Positions 44,233 through 52,302 of a DNA stretch of 64,000 bases are shown here, in pieces; position 1 is the stretch's first letter, and every line of letters starts with the position of its first letter. The notes under the pieces were generated by a model. It saw nothing but the letters and a program-made list of their open reading frames with translations, had not been told where the DNA came from and searched no databases. The DNA comes from Planctomycetota bacterium (GTDB taxonomy: Bacteria; Planctomycetota; Phycisphaerae; Phycisphaerales; UBA5793). The position numbers and the translations under genes were made by a program. Where the stretch lies: contig CAUJHZ010000035.1 in assembly GCA_963205185.1 (NCBI GenBank), positions 1-64,000 on the forward strand. Reading direction: 5' to 3'.

Positions 44233-45384
44233 TCAATCGAGCCACTTTCGCACAGCGGCCTGGGCGATCTGCGCGAGGTACTGCGGACCATTGCGGATGG
44301 ACTCATCGAGATCGTGACCCAGATCACTGATGGCGTAAACGGCCTGCACGCGCAGCGGCGCATCGGGAAGCGTCCACTGGCGGGCCGCAGAAGAGGCGTC
44401 GCCGACGAGCGCGATCACCGGCACACCGCGCGCCGCCGCGGCCGCCACTACGCCGCTGACCGCCTTGCCTCCGATCGACTGCTCGTCGAGCCGGCCCTCA
44501 CCCGTGAGCACCAGGTCGGCCCGTTGCACGCGCTGGTCGAAGCCGACGGCGTTGAGCACGAGTTCGATCCCTCGCCGCAGTGATCCGCCGAGCAGGGCGG
44601 CGATGCCAAACGTGCAACCCCCGGCGGCGCCCATCCCCGGCGCATCGGCGTCGGCATCGGGCAGCAGCGACGCGAGGTGGCGCAGGCCGCGGTCGAGCCG
44701 CTGCACATCCGATGGTGAAGCGCCTTTCTGCGGCGCGAAGACGAGCGCCGAGCCGCGCGGGCCGTAAAGCGGATTCGTCACATCGTTGGCCGCGATGAAG
44801 CGCACGCCGCGCTGCCCCAGCGCCGCGGCCGCCGATCGGTCAATCGAGCTGATCGCTTCGAGATGCGCGCCGGTCATGCATTCGTCGCTCGACTGATCGA
44901 GCGAGCGACCGTCGTCGAGAGTGAACCGCACGCCCAGCGCCTGCGCCAGGCCGCACCCGCCGTCGCACGTCGAAGAGCCGCCCAGGCCGATGAAGATCGT
45001 CGTGCATCCGGCATCGATCGCGGCGGCAGCCAGTTCACCCACGCCAAACGTGGTCGTGTGCAGCGGATTTCGGCGCTGCCTGGGCACGAGCGCGAGCCCC
45101 GCAGCGCTGGGAAGTTCGATGATGGCCGTCTCGCCATCGGGCAGCACACCCCACTGGGCGTCGATGCGCATGCCCGGCAAGGGGCCGCGCACGGTGGCGG
45201 TGCGCATGGCGCCACCCGTCGCGCTGACGAGCGCTTCAACGGTGCCTTCGCCGCCGTCGGCGATCGGGCAGAGATCGAGTTCGGCTTCAGGCGCCGCGGC
45301 TGCGGCGCCTCTGGCGATTGCAGCCGCCGCCTGGGCCGGCGACATCGACTCCTTGAACCCGTCAGGCGCGATGAGAAACCGCAT
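44233..45384 (-). CDS. Glycerate kinase
   Basis: This 383-residue enzyme of the GarK/GlxK family phosphorylates D-glycerate, usually to 2-phosphoglycerate. The N-terminal signature is IAPDGFKESMSPAQAAAAIA (5-24). PIADGGEGTVEAL and FIGLGGSSTCDGGCGLAQAL form the nucleotide and substrate sites, and LVLTGEGRLDEQSIGGKAV is the C-terminal signature. Length matches the family. It sits between an HtrA gene and the large secreted protein in the same run, with gaps of about 40 bases; no other glycerate pathway gene is close. Confidence 0.94.
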   Translation of the reverse strand: MRFLIAPDGFKESMSPAQAAAAIARGAAAAAPEAELDLCPIADGGEGTVEALVSATGGAMRTATVRGPLPGMRIDAQWGVLPDGETAIIELPSAAGLALVPRQRRNPLHTTTFGVGELAAAAIDAGCTTIFIGLGGSSTCDGGCGLAQALGVRFTLDDGRSLDQSSDECMTGAHLEAISSIDRSAAAALGQRGVRFIAANDVTNPLYGPRGSALVFAPQKGASPSDVQRLDRGLRHLASLLPDADADAPGMGAAGGCTFGIAALLGGSLRRGIELVLNAVGFDQRVQRADLVLTGEGRLDEQSIGGKAVSGVVAAAAARGVPVIALVGDASSAARQWTLPDAPLRVQAVYAISDLGHDLDESIRNGPQYLAQIAQAAVRKWLD

Positions 45385-45422
45385 GGCGGATCATCTGCTG
45401 CCGGTGCGTCGATTTCCTGCGA

Positions 45423-46850
45423 CTACCGGCCCGGCCCGACGTGGAGGGTGCGCGTGCGGCGCTGGCCGTCGCTGCCCAGGTAGACCATATCAACCGCTTC
45501 GCCCCGGCTGAGCGGATCGAGCCCTTTGACAAGATCGGTAAGCGAAGCGACGGGTTTGCCGCTGATTTCGAGTACGATCATGGAAGCCGTCAACCCGTGC
45601 TGATCGGCTGTCAGGCCAGGCTCGACGCGTTCGAGGCGCACGCCCGTGGCGGCGGGCAGGCCCGCGGCTCGCGCCTGTTCGGCGGTGAGCGCGCTGGCGG
45701 CCAGGCCGAGGTCTTCCAGCCGGTTTCGCAGGTCGATGAGCGTCCAGTCGCCCAGCACCACATCGATGGGGATGAGCTGCTTGTCGCGCCAGATCTGCAG
45801 CCGCACGACTGAGCCGGGTCGCAGGTTGTGGATCATGGTGCGGAAGGTGTCCACACGGAGCGCGGACTGGCCGAAGGCTTCGAGAATCACGTCGCCGGGC
45901 TGCAGTCCTGCGGCCTCGGCGGGCGATCCCTGCGACACCGATTCAATGAGCACGCCCGATTCGGGCAGGCCGAGATCGGCGATGAGCGTTTCATCGCTCG
46001 GCATGTCGCGCAGTTCGACGCCAAGCCCGCCGCGCTGGATGGGCACACCAGCGATGATCTGCTCGACGGCGAACTCGATGATGTCCAGAGGAATGGCCAG
46101 GCCCACGCCGGTGAAGCGGCCGCTGCGGATCGGGTCCTTGGGATCGACCGCGATGGCCATGTTCATGCCGACCAGTTCGCCGTAGATGTTGGTGAGCGGT
46201 CCGCCCGAGTTGCCGGGGTTGATGGCCGCGTCAGTTTGGATGTAGTTCTCGTATCCGCCCTCGGTGTTGAGGTGCGCCTGGCGGCCCTGCCCGGACACGA
46301 TGCCGAACGACATCGACCCCTCAAAGCCGAACGGCGAGCCGAAAGCGAAGACGAGATCGCCCTGGCGCACGCGCGTATCGGTGGCGCGGAGGATGGGCAC
46401 CACGCGGCGGCTCTCGATGCGGAGCACGGCGATGTCGGTGCTCTCATCGCCGCCGACGACCTTGGCCGTATGCGGCAGCCCATCCACGAAGCGCACCTCG
46501 ATGCGCGAGGCGTCCGCGATGACGTGGTAGTTCGTGACGATGTGGCCCTGGTCGTCATAGACCCAGCCGCTGCCCTGCGAAGGAAGCGAAGCGAGCATGC
46601 CGCGCCCGCTGCGCTCGACGGTGATGTGCACGACGCTGGGCTCCACGGCCCGGGCGATGCTCTCGAAGGTGTTGTTCATCTGCGCCAGCAGCGAGGAGGA
46701 GCGCAGGTCCTGCCGGGCCACACGCGTGGTGAGCGACTCCTGCGAATACTGCAGGCGATCGACGAGCATCGGGCCCGCGAGGAGCACCACGGCGGCGGCG
46801 ATCATCACCACCACGCTCGGTGCGTATCGATGCAGTCCCCGCGTGTTCAA
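45423..46850 (-). CDS. HtrA/DegP-type serine protease with two PDZ domains
   Basis: From the TTG at 46850 the protein has 475 residues: a membrane anchor at about 13-30, a trypsin-like domain with His109 (TNYHVIAD), Asp139 (ESTDIAVL) and Ser215 (NPGNSGGPL), then a PDZ domain (GSPAEAAGLQPGDVILEAFG) and a second, weaker PDZ (EPGLTADQHGLTASMIVLEI). It should face the periplasm and degrade or refold damaged proteins. The TTG was chosen because AGGAG lies seven bases upstream and it avoids a 44-base overlap with panB. An ATG at 46916 would add 22 basic residues before the anchor. Confidence 0.92.
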   Translation of the reverse strand: MNTRGLHRYAPSVVVMIAAAVVLLAGPMLVDRLQYSQESLTTRVARQDLRSSSLLAQMNNTFESIARAVEPSVVHITVERSGRGMLASLPSQGSGWVYDDQGHIVTNYHVIADASRIEVRFVDGLPHTAKVVGGDESTDIAVLRIESRRVVPILRATDTRVRQGDLVFAFGSPFGFEGSMSFGIVSGQGRQAHLNTEGGYENYIQTDAAINPGNSGGPLTNIYGELVGMNMAIAVDPKDPIRSGRFTGVGLAIPLDIIEFAVEQIIAGVPIQRGGLGVELRDMPSDETLIADLGLPESGVLIESVSQGSPAEAAGLQPGDVILEAFGQSALRVDTFRTMIHNLRPGSVVRLQIWRDKQLIPIDVVLGDWTLIDLRNRLEDLGLAASALTAEQARAAGLPAATGVRLERVEPGLTADQHGLTASMIVLEISGKPVASLTDLVKGLDPLSRGEAVDMVYLGSDGQRRTRTLHVGPGR

Positions 46851-46872
46851 AGGCAAACTCCTGCGTGCAGCC

Positions 46873-47748
46873 TCAGCGCGCTGCCGGTGCGGCCGGCCGG
46901 TGCGGAGCGGCGTCATGCCCGTCGGGCTTCACCATCTGGTAGGGATGTTCTCCCAGATCGTTGCGATCGACCTTATCCATCCAGGTCTTGACGGCCTTGA
47001 CGAGTTCGTGGCCGAAGTCAGCGACCGGCTGAGCGAATTTCGGCTGCCAGTCCGTCAGGCCCAGCAGGTCGTGCAGCACAATGACCTGGCCGTGACACGC
47101 CGGCCCGGCGCCGCAGCCGATGACCGGTATCGTGGACCCCTGAACGATCTCGTGCGCCACTTCCGCCGGCGTGGCTTCCACAAGCAGCATCACCGCCCCT
47201 GCCGCTTCGAGCGCTCGGGCGTCGGCGATGAGGCGCATCGCCTCCTCGGGCGTGCGGCCGACCGAGCGGTAGCCTCCGGCGAGCTTGGTCTGCTGAGGAC
47301 GCGAGCCGATGTGCGCGACGACGGGGATGCCCGCGCGGGCCATCTTCTCGACCAGCGGCGCGAACGAGCGATCGACCTCGACCTTCACGAGATCGGCCCC
47401 GGCCTGCGTCATGAATCGGGCCGCGTTGCGCAGGGCTTCTGCGTCGTCGGCCTGGTAACTCATGAACGGCATGTCGGCCATGAGCATGACGTTGGGCGCG
47501 CCGCGCCGCACGGCTGCAGTGAGCGCGACCATGATGTCCATACCGGCGTAGTAGGTCTGGTCGTGGCCGAGCACCATCTCCGCCAGCGTGTCGCCCACCA
47601 GCAGCATGGGCAGGCCCGCCCGCTCCATCCACCGGGCGGTGGTGGCGTCATAGCAGGTCAGGCAGGCGAAGCGGCGTCCCTCGACCATCATTTTGCGGAT
47701 CGTCCGCAGGGTCACCCGCGCGTTCAAAGCATCTTCAGTCGCAGCCAT
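46873..47748 (-). CDS. panB: 3-methyl-2-oxobutanoate hydroxymethyltransferase
   Basis: This 291-residue enzyme makes ketopantoate from 2-oxoisovalerate and methylene-tetrahydrofolate, the first step of pantothenate and CoA synthesis. The family blocks are LTCYDATTARWMERAGLPML, VGDTLAEMVLGHDQT, VMLMADMPFMSY, GRTPEEAMRL, the catalytic Glu in LLVEATPAEVA, and IPVIGCGAGPACHGQVIVLH. The Met at 47748 gives the normal N-terminus. An extra His/Pro/Ala tail of about 20 residues ends the protein. It is first in the minus-strand run and divergent from the tricorn-like gene; other pan genes are not seen. Confidence 0.95.
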   Translation of the reverse strand: MAATEDALNARVTLRTIRKMMVEGRRFACLTCYDATTARWMERAGLPMLLVGDTLAEMVLGHDQTYYAGMDIMVALTAAVRRGAPNVMLMADMPFMSYQADDAEALRNAARFMTQAGADLVKVEVDRSFAPLVEKMARAGIPVVAHIGSRPQQTKLAGGYRSVGRTPEEAMRLIADARALEAAGAVMLLVEATPAEVAHEIVQGSTIPVIGCGAGPACHGQVIVLHDLLGLTDWQPKFAQPVADFGHELVKAVKTWMDKVDRNDLGEHPYQMVKPDGHDAAPHRPAAPAAR

Positions 47749-47851
47749 ATCGTTGATGATTCTAGTCTTCCGCTCGTTGGCGCGGCTAACGTGGCGGGAA
47801 GCGAGGACCCATCGCATCGTCATGGAAATGCCGTCAGTGGAGCACCTTTCG

Positions 47852-50800
47852 ATGAATCTGAACGAATCAGCCGGCCTGAGGAGCCTTCTGTGCAGCCTTC
47901 TGATACTGCTCAACGTCGCCTGCGCCCAGCGCGGACGCGCCGGCGTGCAGGACGCCGCGGCGACGACCGCGCAGGTCACTTCGGCGCCGCAGAGGGTCGA
48001 GCAGGCGCCCGTGGGCTACTACCAGTACCCGGCGGTGCGGGGTGATTTGCTCGTTTTCTGCGCCGAGGGCGATCTGTGGTCGGTGCCGCTGCAGGGCGGT
48101 CGGGCCCGGCGACTCACGACCCACCACGGCGACGAGACCAATCCCGCCATCTCCTTCGACGGCCGGTGGATCGCATTCACGGCCCAGTATGAAGGGCCGA
48201 CGGAGGTCTACGTGATGCCCGCGACCGGCGGCCTGCCCACGCGACTGACCTTCGACGGCATGCGCGATTACGTGGTGGGATGGACGCCCGAAGGCAAGGT
48301 CATGTACCGCACCTCGGCGTACTCGACGCTGCCCGGCTACCAGCTGGCGACGGTCGATCCCGCATCGCTCGAAGTCACGCTGCTGCCGCTGGCCCAGGCT
48401 TCGCAGGGCGTCTTCGACGAGGCGGGCCGGACGCTCTTCTTCACGCGCTTCGCGTTCCAGGGAAGTCACACGAAGCGCTACGCGGGCGGCACGGCCCAGG
48501 ACCTCTGGCGTTACACCATGGGTGAAGAGGAGGCCTTTCCGCTGACCGCCGACTACGACGGCACGAGCCGCGACGCCATGTGGGCCCGCGGCCGGGTCTA
48601 CTTTGCCAGCGACCGCGACGGCACGATGAACATCTGGTCCATGAAGCCCGACGGCGGCGATCTGCAGCAGCACACGCGCCACGTCGGCTGGGATGTGAAA
48701 GAACCCTCGTGCGACGGCTCGCACGTCGTCTACCAGCTCGGCGCCGATATTCATGCGCTGGATCTCGCTTCCGATGCCGACCGGGTCATCGCCATCGGGC
48801 TGACTTCCGACTTCGACCAGCAGCGCGAGCGCTGGGTGACTTCGCCGATGGACTATCTGACGGCGGCGCACATCTCGCCCGATGGAGATCGCGTCGCGCT
48901 GACGGCGCGCGGCGAGGTATTCGTGGCCCCCGTCGGGCCGGGACGGCTCATGACGATCACCCGCGACAAGAGCGCCCGGCACCGCGACGCGCGCTTCCTG
49001 CCCGACGGCGAACGCGTGCTCACACTCAGCGATGAGTCCGGCGAGGTGGAGTTCTGGACGTATCCCGCGAACGGCCTTGGCGAGAGCAAACAGCTCACGA
49101 ACGGCGCTGAGATTTTGCGCTGGGAGGGTGTGCCCTCGCCCGATGGCAAATACCTCGCCCACCACGACAAGAAGCAGCGTCTCTGGCTCCACGACTTCGA
49201 GACCGGGCAGGACCAGGTCATTGATGAGATCACCGACAGTTTCTGGGATGCATTCACTGGTTTGACGTGGTCGCCTGACAGCCGGTATCTCGCGTATGCC
49301 GCGCTGGCGCCCAATACGTTTCAGCAGGTGAAGATCTACGACGTGGCAGGCGGCGCCGTGCACGACGCGACAAGCGTGCGCTACGACAGTTACAGCCCGG
49401 CATGGAGCAAGGACGGCAAGTGGCTCTACTTCCTCTCGGACCGCACCTTCCGCTCGTGGACGGGCTCGCCCTGGGGCCCGCGCGCGCCGCAGCCGTACTT
49501 TCCCGAGACGACCAAGATCTATTACCTCGCGCTGGGGCTCGATCAGCGGTCGCCCTTCGCGCCTGACAACGAACTGATCACGGAGAAGAAGAAGCAGGAG
49601 GAGGCGGCGAAGAAGGAGAAGGAGAAGCAGGAGAAAGAGAAGAAGAAAGAGGAGCCGGCGGAGCAACCGTCGCCAACGCCGGAGCCCGATGAGAACGTCG
49701 AGCAGCCGGCTCCGCAGGATGGAGCGGCCCAGCCGCCGGCTGAAGGTCCGCAAGATCCGGCAGAAGAGAGGAAGGCTCAGGAGAAGGAAGAGGAGGAGCC
49801 GTTCTCAATCGTGTGGGACGGGCTGGCCGAGCGGCTCTATGAAGCGCCGGTGGCCGCCGCGAATATGTTCGGGCTCTTCATCGCCGGCGAGCGGCTGTAC
49901 TGGTTCGAGCGAGCGCCCGGCCCCGGCCAGCAGCCCGAGCTGAAGACGATGAGCATCACCAACAAGAGCCCCAAGCCTGAGACCTTCGCCAGCGGCGTGT
50001 CGATCGGCGAATTGTCCAAAGACGGCAAGAAGATCCTGCTGCGCAAGGGTTCGACGCTGTACGTCGTCGATGCCGGCGCCAGCGCGGCTCTCAAAAGCGA
50101 AAACGAAGTCAACCTCAGCGGCTGGGCGCTCAACTTCGACCCGCGCATCGAGTGGCGGCAGATGTTCACCGAGGCCTGGCGCCTCGAGCGCGACTACTTC
50201 TACGACTCGGCGATGCACGGTGTGGACTGGCAGGCCATGCGCGAGAAATACCTGCCGCTGGTCGATCGCGTCACCACGCGCGCGGAACTGAGCGACCTGC
50301 TGGCGCAGATGGTCGGCGAAGTGTCGGCTCTGCACATCTTCGTCTACGGCGGCGATCTGCGCCGCGGCGAGGAGAGCATCGGCATCGCCACGCTCGGCGC
50401 GCGCCTCGTGCGCGATAACCAGGCCGGCGGCTGGCGCGTGGAGCACATCTACGAAGCCGATCCCGATGAACCATCGTCGCGCAGCCCCCTGGATGAGCCA
50501 GGCGTGGATGTGGTGGAAGGCGATGTCATTACGATGGTCAACGGCGTGTCGCTGGCCGACCCCGGAGCCAATCTCGCCTCGCTGCTGCGCTACAAGGCCG
50601 GCCAGCAGGTGCGGCTGCGCATCGTTCACACGGAGGGTGATGCTACGACCGAGCGCGATGTCATCGTCCAGCCCATTCCATCGCAGGCCGAGCGCAGCCT
50701 GCGCTACGACCAGTGGGAGTACACCCGCCGCCGGCGCGTGGAGGACAAGGGCGACGGCGAAATCGGCTACGTGCACCTGCGCTCGATGGGCGGCGGCGAC

Positions 50801-51379
50801 ATCGGCCAGTGGACCCGCGATTTCTTCCCCGTCTTCGATCGCAAGGGCCTGATCATCGACGTGCGCCACAACACCGGCGGCAACATCGATTCGTGGATCC
50901 TCGGCCAGCTGATGCGCCGCGCGTGGATGTACTGGTCCGGCCGCCGGGGTGAGCCGGCGTGGAACATGCAGTACGCCTTCCGCGGGCACATGGTCGTGCT
51001 CTGCGATGAGTCAACCGCATCCGACGGTGAGGCGTTCGCCGAAGGCTTCAGGCGCCTCGGGCTGGGCAAAGTGATCGGCACACGCACCTGGGGCGGCGAG
51101 ATCTGGCTCTCGAGCAGCAACGTTCTCGTGGATACCGGCATCGCCACCGCGGCCGAGTTCGGCGTGTACGGCCCCGAGGGCGAGTGGCTTATCGAGGGCC
51201 GCGGCGTGGAGCCGGACATCATCGTGGACAATCCGCCGCACGAGACGTTCAAAGGCGCCGACGCCCAACTCGACGCCGCCATCGAGCACCTGCTCAAGCG
51301 GATCGCCGAAGAACCGATCGTAGTCCCGCCGCAACCGGCCAAACCGAACAAAGCGAGTCCGGACAATCGGAGGAAGTAG
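47852..51379 (+). CDS. Secreted tricorn-like protease (S41 family)
   Basis: This 1175-residue protein resembles tricorn protease homologues, which process peptides. It has a leader (possible lipobox near NVACAQ), two propeller regions with TolB/WD40-like blades (SFDGRWIAFTAQYEG, WSPDSRYLAYAAL, WSKDGKWLYFLSDR), a Lys/Glu-rich then Pro-rich linker at about 575-650, a C1 helical part with SALHIFVYGGD, a PDZ domain at about 850-930 and an S41 catalytic end with the nucleophile Ser in CDESTASDGEAFAEGF. The Met at 47852 starts the leader; an in-frame ATG at 47822 adds ten residues. Confidence 0.9.
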   Translation: MNLNESAGLRSLLCSLLILLNVACAQRGRAGVQDAAATTAQVTSAPQRVEQAPVGYYQYPAVRGDLLVFCAEGDLWSVPLQGGRARRLTTHHGDETNPAISFDGRWIAFTAQYEGPTEVYVMPATGGLPTRLTFDGMRDYVVGWTPEGKVMYRTSAYSTLPGYQLATVDPASLEVTLLPLAQASQGVFDEAGRTLFFTRFAFQGSHTKRYAGGTAQDLWRYTMGEEEAFPLTADYDGTSRDAMWARGRVYFASDRDGTMNIWSMKPDGGDLQQHTRHVGWDVKEPSCDGSHVVYQLGADIHALDLASDADRVIAIGLTSDFDQQRERWVTSPMDYLTAAHISPDGDRVALTARGEVFVAPVGPGRLMTITRDKSARHRDARFLPDGERVLTLSDESGEVEFWTYPANGLGESKQLTNGAEILRWEGVPSPDGKYLAHHDKKQRLWLHDFETGQDQVIDEITDSFWDAFTGLTWSPDSRYLAYAALAPNTFQQVKIYDVAGGAVHDATSVRYDSYSPAWSKDGKWLYFLSDRTFRSWTGSPWGPRAPQPYFPETTKIYYLALGLDQRSPFAPDNELITEKKKQEEAAKKEKEKQEKEKKKEEPAEQPSPTPEPDENVEQPAPQDGAAQPPAEGPQDPAEERKAQEKEEEEPFSIVWDGLAERLYEAPVAAANMFGLFIAGERLYWFERAPGPGQQPELKTMSITNKSPKPETFASGVSIGELSKDGKKILLRKGSTLYVVDAGASAALKSENEVNLSGWALNFDPRIEWRQMFTEAWRLERDYFYDSAMHGVDWQAMREKYLPLVDRVTTRAELSDLLAQMVGEVSALHIFVYGGDLRRGEESIGIATLGARLVRDNQAGGWRVEHIYEADPDEPSSRSPLDEPGVDVVEGDVITMVNGVSLADPGANLASLLRYKAGQQVRLRIVHTEGDATTERDVIVQPIPSQAERSLRYDQWEYTRRRRVEDKGDGEIGYVHLRSMGGGDIGQWTRDFFPVFDRKGLIIDVRHNTGGNIDSWILGQLMRRAWMYWSGRRGEPAWNMQYAFRGHMVVLCDESTASDGEAFAEGFRRLGLGKVIGTRTWGGEIWLSSSNVLVDTGIATAAEFGVYGPEGEWLIEGRGVEPDIIVDNPPHETFKGADAQLDAAIEHLLKRIAEEPIVVPPQPAKPNKASPDNRRK

Positions 51380-51507
51380 ATTCCGGCCGAAGGTGCTCGC
51401 GCGACACGTCAGAATCGCGCGAGACAATTGCTCGTTGCGTTTCAGCGTTCCCGCTGCTCACCTCGATTTCACCCCGATTTCATCCCCGCGCGCGATACTT
51501 TGCTGGG

Positions 51508-51789
51508 ATGGGACAAGAGCGCGAAAAACTCCACGGCATGTCCACGATGAGCGTCGTGCTCTCGTGCATCCTGGCGTTCATCATCGGCGCCAGCCTCATG
51601 TTCATGGCCATGCAGACCATCGGCGGGGTCATGCTGCTGGGTGGTGGAGAGTCTGAGTCCGACGCTCCCAGCGAATCCATGTCAGGCGCGCCCGCGCCTG
51701 ATAACCGCGTGACCGAACTGCCGCCTGCCGAGCAGATGCCCGAAGCGGAGTCGGATGCGGACCACCGGGAGGAGGATGGCGGGGAATGA
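51508..51789 (+). CDS. Small single-pass membrane protein
   Basis: This 93-residue protein has one membrane helix at about 15-40 (VVLSCILAFIIGASLMFMAM) and an acidic, Pro/Ser-rich outer tail of about 45 residues. I recognise no family. Its stop overlaps the ATG of the lipoprotein gene at 51786 by four bases, so the two are translated together and probably act in the envelope. Confidence 0.6.
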   Translation: MGQEREKLHGMSTMSVVLSCILAFIIGASLMFMAMQTIGGVMLLGGGESESDAPSESMSGAPAPDNRVTELPPAEQMPEAESDADHREEDGGE

Positions 51790-52196
51790 ATCGCGCGCCG
51801 CTTCTTGCCGTTCCATGGACTGCCGCCGCGATGCTTGCGCTCGTGAGCGGCTGCGCGCAGCCGCCGCAGCAGACGGGCGTGCGCGTCGGCGATGAGACGC
51901 TCGATCAGTTCGAAGCAGGTGTGACGACCGAAGCGTGGCTGGTGGCGGTTCTCGGCGCACCGACCGACGAAGCAAAGGTTGAAGGGCTGCCCGACACCAA
52001 GGTGTTCCGCTACTCGCTGGGCCAATCCGTCGGGGGCCTGGGCGCACTGCTGTCCGGCGAGGGCAGCAAGAACACCGCCGTCGTCTACTTCATCATCACC
52101 GATGGCATCGTCACGCGCTTCTGGGCCGACCGGGCGGTGGAACACACCATCTTCGGCCAGCCGGTGGAGTCGCCCTCCGGCGAGAAGCAGGAATAG
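51786..52196 (+). CDS. BamE/SmpA-like lipoprotein
   Basis: This 136-residue protein has a lipoprotein leader with lipobox LVSGC (Cys at about residue 23). The rest, with TLDQFEAGVTTEAWLVAVLG, APTDE, VFRYSL and ITDGIVTRFWAD, follows the pattern of BamE/SmpA-type domains: a helix pair that ends in a Gly-Pro turn, then a beta sheet. BamE assists outer membrane protein assembly; whether this one does is open. It is coupled to the small membrane protein before it. Confidence 0.65.
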   Translation: MNRAPLLAVPWTAAAMLALVSGCAQPPQQTGVRVGDETLDQFEAGVTTEAWLVAVLGAPTDEAKVEGLPDTKVFRYSLGQSVGGLGALLSGEGSKNTAVVYFIITDGIVTRFWADRAVEHTIFGQPVESPSGEKQE

Positions 52197-52302
52197 TCCA
52201 ACTCCGTGCTGCAAGCGCCAGGCGGCGATCGTCGTGGTGCGCTTCGCCCGACTCGACATTCGATCGGGCGGCGGCGACGCCGGGCGCACGCTACCGTCTG
52301 CT

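Noticed and set aside
42904-44583. 559-codon plus-strand open frame opposite the gingipain-like and glycerate kinase genes
   Set aside because: It spans two well-supported minus-strand genes, has no recognisable domain and has the composition of antisense GC-rich DNA.
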